This document shows, piece after piece, positions 23,350-30,559 of a stretch of 32,682 bases of DNA. The DNA is from a virus: positions 1-32,682 of the IMG/VR virus record IMGVR_UViG_3300035698_020314; one strand, written 5' to 3'. Position 1 is the stretch's first letter; each line of letters starts with the position of its first letter. The translations under genes and the position numbers were made by a program. The notes beneath the pieces are model-generated. The model saw only the letters and a program-made list of their open reading frames with translations. It did no database searches and was not told the origin of the DNA.

Positions 23350-24141
23350 TTAGTTCAAAATTCCAATAGCTTCAAACACTTGTTTAACCCTTCTGTATTC
23401 TGCTTTTTGTTCTCCAAAATTCAAATCTTTACCTTCATGTTCAGAATAAAGCTTATCTGCTTCTTTTACCAAATCCTCCATACTACCTTCCAAATTCTTA
23501 TGAAATACTTGAGCCATAACCGTTATTCGACTGATCCGTTTTTTATTTTTGTCTTTTTTCGGAGCAGCTTTCTTTTCAGCCTTTTCACGGGCTTTCTTTT
23601 CCTTTTTGGTTTCCACTACCGGAGGAGCGGCAGCAGCTTCAGTTTTTTCACGGGCTTTCTTTTCCTTTTTAGTTTCTTCTGGAACAGGAGCGTCATCTGC
23701 CTCAAGATATTCGCGCATCGCTTTTTTCAAGGAAAGGTGATTGTCAATTTTGGCAAGTTTTTTTCGACCTTCATTAAATACCGGGTTTTCCAACATTTCC
23801 AAAATTTCAGTCTTTTTCTTCATAGGCTTCAAAACATCAACCATTTCAGCTGGGCTTAAATCAGCTTCAGCAGCGGGTTCTTCTTTTTTACCTTTACCCT
23901 TTTTTTCTTTTTTCTTTTCCACTTTAGCTTCAGCAGCAGCTTCTTCAACTTCTGCTTTCAAAGCGTCAATTACTTTCTGGGTAGCAGGTGTCCACTCATC
24001 CGTATCTTCTAATTGAGGGATGGCATCAATTACGAACGTTCTATATTGCTCGTCAGTAAAATCTTTACCCAATTGAGATGTTTCGAACATTTCTTTGTCT
24101 AGTTCGACAGCTGCTTTTTTAATTTGCTTTTCTGTTGCCAT
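23350..24141 (-). CDS. Lys/Glu/Ala-rich protein with C-terminal helical domain
   Basis: This 263-residue protein has an N-terminal helical part, a highly charged low-complexity middle, and a helical C-terminal domain (about 203-263, ISRITVMAQVFHKNLEG onward). In the middle ETKKEKKAREK occurs twice, at 156-166 and 177-187, 21 residues apart. The Lys/Ala-rich tracts resemble histone-tail or linker segments, so DNA or RNA binding is possible but unproven. It is the first gene after a long intergenic region with a terminator, so it probably starts a transcript. Confidence 0.6.
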   Translation of the reverse strand: MATEKQIKKAAVELDKEMFETSQLGKDFTDEQYRTFVIDAIPQLEDTDEWTPATQKVIDALKAEVEEAAAEAKVEKKKEKKGKGKKEEPAAEADLSPAEMVDVLKPMKKKTEILEMLENPVFNEGRKKLAKIDNHLSLKKAMREYLEADDAPVPEETKKEKKAREKTEAAAAPPVVETKKEKKAREKAEKKAAPKKDKNKKRISRITVMAQVFHKNLEGSMEDLVKEADKLYSEHEGKDLNFGEQKAEYRRVKQVFEAIGILN

Positions 24142-24321
24142 AATACTTTTTCTTTTTTTGATTAAAAAATTTTAAATTTGAACTTCTTTCACCAGTAAAA
24201 CCCCAAAGCTCGAAAACTTTGAGGCAACTTTTCCGACACAATAACCGTGGACACACCGGAAAAATAGATTAGAACTCATGTAGAAAATTGTCGCTACAAA
24301 TCGATTTGAAATTTTATTTTC

Positions 24322-24351
24322 AAAAGGGGAGCGGCTTATAACTCCCCTTTT
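24322..24351. terminator. Bidirectional intrinsic terminator
   Basis: A perfect 10-bp inverted repeat (AAAAGGGGAG and CTCCCCTTTT) has a 10-base loop. The A and T runs flank it, so either strand reads as GC stem followed by T run. On the minus strand it would end the transcript coming from the QueE-like gene. On the plus strand it would stop antisense transcription. Confidence 0.7.
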
Positions 24352-24453
24352 TGACCCGATAAAACTATTTGTGATAACTTTTTTAGGTCATCATTCACTC
24401 TAGCTTAATCCTCAATTTATGCCACTAAAAAAAGAACGTTAATAAATATAGTA

Positions 24454-24461
24454 CAAAAGTA
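24454..24461 (-). promoter_or_regulatory. Candidate Bacteroidota-type -7 box
   Basis: Read on the minus strand this is TACTTTTG, matching the TAnnTTTG -7 element of Bacteroidota promoters. No clear TTTG -33 element lies about 19 bases upstream, where only T-rich sequence is seen, so support is partial. A transcript from here would reach the terminator at 24322-24351 after roughly 100-130 bases, so it would give either a short RNA or attenuated read-through into 24141. Confidence 0.35.
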
Positions 24462-24524
24462 AAACCTTTATTTAAAAAAACCTAATTTATTAAGAAATAA
24501 TTTAAGAAAATCTTAAAAATAATC

Positions 24525-25232
24525 TTAAAACGTATAGTTATAAGGGAAAAAAGAAGCTAACTGGACGTTTTTATCTAAACATAATTTAGTTAACTTTATT
24601 AATTCGTTTGGTTGATTTTGATCTTTTCTGATTGTATAAAATAATTGGATTTGATCTATTTCCAATAAATCCTTTTTCAAGTAGTCCCGACTTATTTCTT
24701 CCCATTGCTCCTCCGGGTTCTCAAGAACAAAATAGAAATTAACGTTATTATAAGCTGCTAACTTTTTAATGAAAACCGGAATGCATCGTTTTGGATTAAC
24801 ATGATTTGATGAACTTAGCTCTAAATAGATATGCCATTTTTTAACAATCGCATTAAAATGATATTTGATTATGTTTTCCAAATTACTTGATACTTCAATA
24901 TTCAACCTAAACCCAAAACGCTTAAAGAATAAATCTCCAAAACGAATTAAAGAAAGCTGATACAATAAAGGCTTACCACTTATACAAAAAGGTTGTGTTT
25001 CTAATTTAGATACTAAACCCGGTTGACTTGATATTAAATCTAATATTTCAATATAGGAATAAGGGTTTGAATCTTCATTACTTAATTCTAACACTATACA
25101 TGGTTTTCTTGCCACAGTTAAACAATTAATATCAAAAGATACCACGTTTAAATAATCGCTTAAAAAAACACCTTCTAAACGATTTACTTTCCGGGGATGA
25201 AATTCAATTAAATTCTTGTGTAATGTTTCCAT
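24525..25232 (-). CDS. QueE-like radical-SAM-fold protein lacking cluster motif
   Basis: This 235-residue protein can be aligned by eye with 7-carboxy-7-deazaguanine synthase (QueE). LEGVFLSDYLNVVSFDINC resembles the GEGPFLGRPAIFVRLSGC start. CISGKPLLYQ resembles TGGEPLLQ, and GFRLNIEVSSN resembles the ETNG strand. The CxxxCxxC motif is absent; only C37 and C45 (eight residues apart) remain, and GGE is SGK. It is therefore either a non-radical derivative of the fold or a chance likeness. It lies downstream of DnaB and before a terminator. No other queuosine-type gene is in this window. Confidence 0.4.
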   Translation of the reverse strand: METLHKNLIEFHPRKVNRLEGVFLSDYLNVVSFDINCLTVARKPCIVLELSNEDSNPYSYIEILDLISSQPGLVSKLETQPFCISGKPLLYQLSLIRFGDLFFKRFGFRLNIEVSSNLENIIKYHFNAIVKKWHIYLELSSSNHVNPKRCIPVFIKKLAAYNNVNFYFVLENPEEQWEEISRDYLKKDLLEIDQIQLFYTIRKDQNQPNELIKLTKLCLDKNVQLASFFPYNYTF

Positions 25233-25242
25233 ATTTCAATTT

Positions 25243-26772
25243 TTAGTAACTTGTTAAAAATGGTCTGCCTCGTTTTATATTCTGTAACACATGGACTTCT
25301 TTGGTAGTATCAAATTCATCCTCCCTGACTACAATTTCATTAATCCTCATAACACCCATTTGCTTTTCATGCCCTCCGGGGTCTTGATTTAATCCATACA
25401 TAGCAGTCACATGGGCATATTTTCGCTTATCTTCTGAGAAGTTTTTCAAACTCAATGATCGTTTAGAGTAACTATCAGCATCAGCTTGGGTTGGTGAAAT
25501 AACAAGGGGTTCTTTATTCTTTTGAGACAAACCCCTTAAAGCTTTCCAAATTTCGTTTTGTTGGTGGCGAAATTCAATTGGAGTTTCTGGTATTAAAATA
25601 TCAGCGTAATCAATTAAAATAATATCAGGTTCAAAACCTTTTGTTTTTTTCCAGTCGTGTAGTATTGATTCAATCTTACCAACTGACAGAGTACCATTTG
25701 CATGGGTGGAGAGCTTAAAAGATCGTTTGTGTCGTATAAATACCTGTTTAATTATTTGCTTGGCTTCTAACGGTGTTAAAACGCTTTTTACATTAACTTG
25801 TTCAATCCAATTAGTTCCAAGCTTATATTTTTCCCATTCTAAACAATTATGACAGGGAGCATAACCGGGATTGTTATGGTACTCTTCAATTAAGGTGTCC
25901 ATATCAGCATCCCACATTTCTGTTTTATCTCTGAAGATTCCAAAGTCACATTCTCTTAATTTCTTATTACAAATGTCTAATTGGTTTCTGGTACAATCTT
26001 TTACTGGGTTCCAAATCTTACCTGTATACTTTTCTTTATTAGAAGTTTTTGTAAGATTAATACATATTCGCATTAATTGTTGTTTGCGAGTCATATCACC
26101 CGCTTGAAAGAAAGCAACCTTGCGTCCCTGCCGGGCAGCACGTAAAGCCATATCAATCAACCACCAAGTTTTTCCCCGTTTTTCTGGGCTCAGAATACTA
26201 ACAAACCCCCCACGCACCAATTGGTGGTTCCAAAACTCTCCTAATCTTCCGGGATAACGTATAAGGTTTTCAGAAGTACTTAAAAAAGCTGCATCTATTT
26301 CTTTTAAAACCTTTTTATCGCTGAGATCAATTTCATCATTATTTGCTACTGCTAAAGGTTCATAATTGGCAGCTGCTTTATTAGCTTTTTTTACCTCCCC
26401 TTTTTGTAGTAATAATTCAATATCATTTTTATGAATATCCAGATGACGTTCTGTAAAGTATTTAAAAGTTTTATTAACTAAATACTTTAAATCAAAATCA
26501 TCGTTTTCATACTCATCACTTAACTCTGGTAAAATCTCTTGTTCTATTTCCTCAGCAATATCCTTTGACAGATTTCCTTTGAGCTTTTCAAAGAAGATCG
26601 TTTCAATATTCTTTCCCGGAGCTTTATTGTATTTGTCGAAATGTTCCCAACACCAGTTCGCTAAAATACGGGCAGTAGGTGATTCAACAAATTCCACATT
26701 CCAAAGCTTTTCGATTTGGTGTAAGTATTCCGTGGAAGTAATAAGTCCAATTATTATTTTACGTTCAATCAT
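25243..26772 (-). CDS. dnaB: DnaB-like replicative helicase
   Basis: This 509-residue protein has an N-terminal helical domain (about 1-130) and a RecA-like helicase core. The core has Walker A SPEKRGKT (195-202), Walker B IILIDYADIL, a Gln/Asn sensor VISPTQADAD and the C-terminal NIKRGRPF with arginine-finger position. A Cys-rich insert between them (C at CTRNQLDIC, RECDF, CHNC) may bind zinc. It would unwind DNA at the fork, loaded by the DnaC-like protein nearby. The first Walker A residue is Ser rather than Gly or Ala. Confidence 0.82.
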   Translation of the reverse strand: MIERKIIIGLITSTEYLHQIEKLWNVEFVESPTARILANWCWEHFDKYNKAPGKNIETIFFEKLKGNLSKDIAEEIEQEILPELSDEYENDDFDLKYLVNKTFKYFTERHLDIHKNDIELLLQKGEVKKANKAAANYEPLAVANNDEIDLSDKKVLKEIDAAFLSTSENLIRYPGRLGEFWNHQLVRGGFVSILSPEKRGKTWWLIDMALRAARQGRKVAFFQAGDMTRKQQLMRICINLTKTSNKEKYTGKIWNPVKDCTRNQLDICNKKLRECDFGIFRDKTEMWDADMDTLIEEYHNNPGYAPCHNCLEWEKYKLGTNWIEQVNVKSVLTPLEAKQIIKQVFIRHKRSFKLSTHANGTLSVGKIESILHDWKKTKGFEPDIILIDYADILIPETPIEFRHQQNEIWKALRGLSQKNKEPLVISPTQADADSYSKRSLSLKNFSEDKRKYAHVTAMYGLNQDPGGHEKQMGVMRINEIVVREDEFDTTKEVHVLQNIKRGRPFLTSY

Positions 26773-26777
26773 AAAGT

Positions 26778-26966
26778 TTAAAAGTCTTTCAAATCGGTTC
26801 TTTTAAATTTACTATAAAATTCCACACGCTCTCTAATAAATGGAGTCCCTTTTCGATTTGTATAAACTACATACAAACCATGCATTAACTTTCCGTTTGT
26901 TGTATTTATAACGCAACCAAATACTACTTGATAAAGTTCCTTAGTTTTAATATTCCTATAAATCAT
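26778..26966 (-). CDS. DUF1653-like small protein
   Basis: This 62-residue protein follows the pattern Y-x-N-x-K-T-x-E-L-Y-x-V-V, NTTNG, VVYT, FIRERVEFYSKF. It recalls small SH3-like DUF1653 proteins common in phages and bacteria. Function is unknown. It sits five bases before the helicase start. Confidence 0.45.
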   Translation of the reverse strand: MIYRNIKTKELYQVVFGCVINTTNGKLMHGLYVVYTNRKGTPFIRERVEFYSKFKRTDLKDF

Positions 26967-26977
26967 AATCTTATATT

Positions 26978-27187
26978 TTAATTATCACTTTCTTCATTCT
27001 CTAAATCTAAACGCCTTTTAAATTCTTTTTCAGCATCCCGCTTATCTTCAGCGTTTATAAAATTCATTCTTTCATTCTCCGGTCTTTTTCTTAAACCACA
27101 TTTAGGACAAACGAGCCAAACAGAATAACGTCCTATTTTTCGAGAATCTTTTTTCATAGGGACTACACAATCAGGACAATATTCCAT
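26978..27187 (-). CDS. Zinc-ribbon protein
   Basis: The ATG at 27187 (MEYCPDC) is chosen, giving 69 residues. Longer frames to 27271 would overlap the upstream gene. C4, C7, C27 and C30 form CxxC and CxxC pairs with a typical zinc-ribbon spacing. A charged helix follows (KRDAEKEFKRRLDLENEE). It may be a small nucleic-acid-binding protein; the partner is not known. Confidence 0.65.
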   Translation of the reverse strand: MEYCPDCVVPMKKDSRKIGRYSVWLVCPKCGLRKRPENERMNFINAEDKRDAEKEFKRRLDLENEESDN

Positions 27188-27197
27188 AATTATATTT

Positions 27198-27398
27198 TTA
27201 AACAAATGATTCATCCACTTCTTCAAAAGGAACAGATTGTAAGCAACAAAAAAAGTCAGCATCACTTGCATCTTGTACTAAATAACAATTAGGGTCTGTT
27301 GCGCAATTTAAGTCCAATATTACAACGTCTTGCCCTATATGACATTCATGTTCTCTGCTTTTTTGTTGTATTATAAAAGTATCTCCAATATTTAACAT
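27198..27398 (-). CDS. Small beta-rich protein of unknown function
   Basis: This 66-residue protein has Cys at 19, 32, 38, 51 and 52 and predicted strands (GDTFIIQQ, DVVILDLNC, NCYLVQD), perhaps a small SH3-like barrel. It lies between the helicase loader and the zinc-ribbon gene with short gaps on both sides. The family is not recognised. Confidence 0.5.
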   Translation of the reverse strand: MLNIGDTFIIQQKSREHECHIGQDVVILDLNCATDPNCYLVQDASDADFFCCLQSVPFEEVDESFV

Positions 27399-27402
27399 CG
27401 TA

Positions 27403-27954
27403 TTAATGTTTATAAGTTTTCTTCAATTTAATTATATGGTATTTTCTGGATATTCGTGAAGGGATTCGATCATCCCCTAACTTGGTTGCTAATTCATCCA
27501 AATCCAAATTACTTGTTATTACTGTCAACAAATCGTTTTCCATTCTCCGGTTAACTATTAAGTATAGAATATCCAGCACCCAATCTGTTGACTTTTCCGT
27601 ACCCAAATCATCCAGTACTAACATAAAACAGTCAGAGTATCGTTTGAGCCGTTTTCCGGTGTTTTCTTCTTTCGAACTATAACTATTCCGTATTTCTTCT
27701 AAAAGTTCGGTAAAGCTTATGAAAATACACTCTCTTTTGTCCGTAACCCCGTCCAGATAGTTTCGTTTTTCGGTTTCTAATAATAAACGAGCTGACAACA
27801 AAGTTTTACCCCTCCCTACCTTACCGAAAATGAAAGTATCTTGTATGAGAACTTTTTGGAAAGCAAACTTCATTACTTCTTTTCGTATTCTTGGTGGGAA
27901 CTTCAAAAGGACTTTTGGTTGAATCCTTTTACTCCAATTCTTTTTTGTTCTCAT
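27403..27954 (-). CDS. DnaC/IstB-like helicase loader ATPase
   Basis: This 183-residue AAA+ protein has Walker A GKVGRGKT (44-51), Walker B MLVLDDLGTEK (D115, D116), a sensor-1-like VITSNLDLDEL and an arginine-finger region GDDRIPSRI. That is the DnaC/DnaI arrangement without the usual N-terminal domain. It would help load the DnaB-like helicase encoded shortly after it. It lies directly downstream of the winged-helix initiator, a common phage order. Confidence 0.8.
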   Translation of the reverse strand: MRTKKNWSKRIQPKVLLKFPPRIRKEVMKFAFQKVLIQDTFIFGKVGRGKTLLSARLLLETEKRNYLDGVTDKRECIFISFTELLEEIRNSYSSKEENTGKRLKRYSDCFMLVLDDLGTEKSTDWVLDILYLIVNRRMENDLLTVITSNLDLDELATKLGDDRIPSRISRKYHIIKLKKTYKH

Positions 27955-27956
27955 AA

Positions 27957-28826
27957 TTATTTGATTACCTCGTCAGGTTTTCTGTATTTACTTTTTGAAC
28001 CATTTGTTCGGCTTCCATTACTGGAGGGGTTTATTGGTTTGGAATCTCTTTCAGCTGCACTTTCTAATTTAATGAACTTTTCCTTGAGAGAGCTTCCTGA
28101 TTCAATTACTGGAACATAAGCGCCTCCAATGTTTTTAGCATACCATTTTAAAGCAGTCTTTATTCGGAATGGGTCTATTTCATTGTTTTCAACTAATTGT
28201 CTGATATCATTTGTCCAACTCTTTAAATTGGATGGAGTATGTTTAATGTTTTTATTGGATTGGATTATTTGAGAAAGTTGTTTTGCTATGGGAATATAAA
28301 CTTGATTTCTTTGGGCAATAGTTTCTTTTTTTGGGGTATTATACTTAATACCCTTTTTTTCTTTATCTCTTTTAGGTAAAAATACTGTCCTTACGCGCGG
28401 GACAGTGACTGGGTATTCAGTCTCTAGTGCATGGAAAAACACGTCTCTAGTGTGGGGGTCGATATTTTGTGGGAGGCAGTAGTGCGTAAGTTTCTGGAAA
28501 TCAATTTTAAAGAACTCTTTTGCTGGAACACCCCTCCGACTTTTTTTAATGATACCTAATTCAATAATAGATTCTTTGGCTTTCTTGATAACAAACTCAC
28601 CAACCCCTAAATTTCGCCTGATTGTATCATATGTACAATAAAACCATCCATCTTCATCAACGTCCCTTTTTTCACAATCAACATAAGTGTCGATGTACAT
28701 AGTTAAAACGGAAGCATTAACGATTCCAAAACGCAGTATTAAATTTTTGTTGATTACTAAACCGCTATCAGACCTGACAGCTTGTAGTGCTAATAATTTA
28801 ATTTGTCTTACTTTTTTCTTTTTCAT
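27957..28826 (-). CDS. Winged-helix replication initiator-like protein
   Basis: This 289-residue protein has an N-terminal winged helix (about 25-115): INKNLILRFGIVNASVL, DGWFYCTYDTIRRNLGV, then KKSRRGVPAKEFFKIDF, a pattern found in phage replisome-organiser proteins. A polar linker with a repeat-like PKKE stretch leads to a C-terminal helical domain (about 185-260, NLKSWTNDIRQLVENN onward) of DnaD-like character, and a Ser/Lys-rich tail. It likely binds the origin and recruits the loader next to it. A structured hairpin and an open 35-codon frame lie just upstream. Confidence 0.7.
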   Translation of the reverse strand: MKKKKVRQIKLLALQAVRSDSGLVINKNLILRFGIVNASVLTMYIDTYVDCEKRDVDEDGWFYCTYDTIRRNLGVGEFVIKKAKESIIELGIIKKSRRGVPAKEFFKIDFQKLTHYCLPQNIDPHTRDVFFHALETEYPVTVPRVRTVFLPKRDKEKKGIKYNTPKKETIAQRNQVYIPIAKQLSQIIQSNKNIKHTPSNLKSWTNDIRQLVENNEIDPFRIKTALKWYAKNIGGAYVPVIESGSSLKEKFIKLESAAERDSKPINPSSNGSRTNGSKSKYRKPDEVIK

Positions 28827-28930
28827 GTTAGTAATATAAAAACAACCAAAAAGTTTCCGGGATGCCGCCCGTACTCCTTTTTGGCTAAATGTTGAACTAA
28901 CAAATATTGTGAGTGTATCGGCATATACAT
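28823..28930 (-). CDS. Possible 35-residue leader peptide
   Basis: A short frame starts MYMPIHSQYLL at ATG 28930 and ends with TGA that overlaps the initiator ATG (ATGA). The ATG follows an A/G-rich GAAAAGGAAAA stretch. The peptide passes through the hairpin region and has no recognised family. The exact overlap favours a coupled leader, but a short frame overlapping a structured element may also be chance. Confidence 0.3.
   Translation of the reverse strand: MYMPIHSQYLLVQHLAKKEYGRHPGNFLVVFILLT
28846..28884. promoter_or_regulatory. Nested hairpin upstream of initiator gene
   Basis: On the plus strand CCAAAAAG (28846-28853) pairs with CTTTTTGG (28877-28884). Inside, CGGG (28858-28861) pairs with CCCG (28868-28871), with a 6-base loop. 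On the minus strand the stem is followed by a T-rich run, so it could be a terminator, an RNA operator or an origin-proximal structure. It ends about 20 bases before the initiator ATG. A distant TACTCC/GGAGTA pair (28872, 28942) may also contribute. Confidence 0.45.
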
Positions 28931-28983
28931 TTTTCCTTTTCGGAGTATAAAGATAACTAAATTTTAACTAATTATAAAAATTA

Positions 28984-29301
28984 TTATCTAAATCGCTGTC
29001 TTTTAGGTAGTTTAGAGTGTTTCGATTTTCTATTGGGTAATATAATCTTTTTAAGTTTTATATGCTTATCTCTTTGAAGCATAGGGGGTTTATCAACAAT
29101 TTTGTATTCATGTTTCCATAAATATGTGGGCTCAGAAATACCATTAACCCAGATAACATATTTACGATCATCGTGGGGTTTGATTACATTGTGAATAGTT
29201 CCAATAATTAAATGACGTTTATTTTCGGTAAGCTTAGTGTAACAAACAATCATTACCCATTGTCCAGGTTTCGCGTGGGGGTGTCCGTTAGGGTTTATCA
29301 T
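28984..29301 (-). CDS. Small basic beta-rich protein of unknown function
   Basis: This 105-residue protein has a short N-terminal part (NPNGHPHAKPGQWVMIV), strands HLIIGTIHNVI and KYVIWVNG, and a long Lys/Arg-rich tail (KLKKIILPNRKSKHSKLPKRQRF). The strand pattern recalls SH3-like barrels. Nucleic-acid binding is plausible from the charge. It shares four bases with the primase gene stop. Confidence 0.5.
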   Translation of the reverse strand: MINPNGHPHAKPGQWVMIVCYTKLTENKRHLIIGTIHNVIKPHDDRKYVIWVNGISEPTYLWKHEYKIVDKPPMLQRDKHIKLKKIILPNRKSKHSKLPKRQRFR

Positions 29302-30212
29302 TTTGTTAATTGTTTTACTAAATAGTCAGCTTCACTTTGTTTCATAGCTCCGGGGTCACCTTCAATAGGAACATGAAAAGCGTCAACACCTCTAAACTTT
29401 AACTCAGCTACTAATTTAAGGGCTTGTTTGGTAGCTTCAGCCCCCTCATCAAATACCACAGCAACTCTTTTAAAGGAGGCTTTAATCAAACGTATTTGAC
29501 GTGGGGTGTACTTTATACCACAGGTGGCAAAGCTTAATGGGCCAAGCCTCCAAACGTCCGTAGCACCCTCAACACAAATACCAGTATCTTTCCATTTTTC
29601 CTGATTACCGTATAATATATGTTTTCTTTCAAAAGCCTCCCGGTGTTTGGGACAGGCTTGATATCTTAAAGGGTTTTTATCGTTAGCTGCACGAGCGTCA
29701 AAGGTTACCAATTGACCATTCCAATAAAACGGAATTAAAATGCGTTTACCATAATCAATCTTATCTAATAAACTTATTGGCCCAGTGGATTTTAGTTTCC
29801 AAAGTTTTTCTAATCTGTCTGGATCATAATTCCTTTTAATTAAATACAGCTTATGCGCCTTTTTTAGAGGCTCTACACAAGAAGGTAGTCTAAAGGTCTT
29901 TTTATCTACTTTAATGGGTTTATTAACGTCAATAGTGGTAATAACACGACCATACGGGGTTAATAGTTTACGCACATCCCTTTCAGATACTTCCAACAGA
30001 CCCGATACTGTTTGTATAACGGGATGCCAACCACATCGCCAACAAGTAAAATAATGATCATTGACGTTCCATCCTAAATGGTAACCTGGATTAGAACCCG
30101 GAAGACTTTTACAAAAGGGACATTCGGTATTTATGAACCCCGGACGCGCGTGTTTATGTCCTTCCGTAACGTAACCAACATTATAATCTTGATAAAGTCT
30201 TAAAACATCCAT
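29298..30212 (-). CDS. DnaG-like primase (zinc ribbon plus TOPRIM)
   Basis: This 304-residue protein has an N-terminal zinc ribbon (C31, C34, C57, C60: CPFC and CWRC), a linker domain and a TOPRIM core. The core shows VEGATDVWRL (E215), VVFDEGAEA (D255) and GDPGAM (D286). It would make RNA primers for the split polymerase. The usual TOPRIM DxD reads D-E-G, so the second Asp is absent and other acids may compensate. It is about half the length of bacterial DnaG and has no helicase-binding C-terminal domain. Confidence 0.75.
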   Translation of the reverse strand: MDVLRLYQDYNVGYVTEGHKHARPGFINTECPFCKSLPGSNPGYHLGWNVNDHYFTCWRCGWHPVIQTVSGLLEVSERDVRKLLTPYGRVITTIDVNKPIKVDKKTFRLPSCVEPLKKAHKLYLIKRNYDPDRLEKLWKLKSTGPISLLDKIDYGKRILIPFYWNGQLVTFDARAANDKNPLRYQACPKHREAFERKHILYGNQEKWKDTGICVEGATDVWRLGPLSFATCGIKYTPRQIRLIKASFKRVAVVFDEGAEATKQALKLVAELKFRGVDAFHVPIEGDPGAMKQSEADYLVKQLTK

Positions 30213-30559
30213 TATAATATTTTATTCATTTCAGATTTTAATTCCATCGTATCTTCCTGAAGCGTCAGACATTCAAAGTTTGCTTTTGATGCGTTAATAC
30301 CGGGATTTTGCCAAACAAAACCTCCTCCGATCTGAAGCACAAAAGGTATTTCGTTTAATAGATTTTTATTGTGTAAAGATTTGACCACTTTATTAAACCA
30401 AGTTGTTATTGTTAAAGTAGGACGGTCAATGCGTTTTTTTCTATGAGAATATACATAGTAACTATCCCAAAAATTATTACTTCCGATTTCTATAAAATTT
30501 ATAACCTCTGCTTCTTTTTTAGAAATAGGAATACCATTGTATTTTATTCGTTTTTCCAT
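30212..30559 (-). CDS. Protein of unknown function, possibly winged helix
   Basis: This 115-residue protein has a helical N-terminal half (ISKKEAEVINFIEIG), then TLTITTWFNKVVKSLHNKNLL, which has the rhythm of a winged helix, and strands with a GGG. The C terminus is acidic. It shares one base with each neighbour (primase and SNF2 helicase). No family is assigned. Confidence 0.5.
   Translation of the reverse strand: MEKRIKYNGIPISKKEAEVINFIEIGSNNFWDSYYVYSHRKKRIDRPTLTITTWFNKVVKSLHNKNLLNEIPFVLQIGGGFVWQNPGINASKANFECLTLQEDTMELKSEMNKIL

Larger units (their letters stand above)
24142..24524. other. 383-base intergenic leader region
   Basis: This is the largest gap in the leftward block and has no convincing gene. 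It holds a strong bidirectional terminator, a TAnnTTTG-type promoter candidate near its right end, and a second imperfect hairpin (TTTTCCG near 24219 with CGGAAAA near 24257, loop about 31). A 35-codon frame at 24172-24279 is not convincing. Between the terminator and the start at 24141 I see no clear promoter matching the Bacteroidota consensus, though the gene there needs one. Confidence 0.6.

Noticed and set aside
23380-23859. 159-codon open frame on the + strand, Phe/Ser-rich
   Set aside because: It lies antisense to the Lys/Glu/Ala-rich gene. Its odd composition is what the complement of Lys/Glu/Ala codons would give.
24172-24279. 35-codon frame on the minus strand in the intergenic region
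   Set aside because: It has no coupling to a neighbour, no recognisable composition or motif, and lies in the leader near a hairpin.
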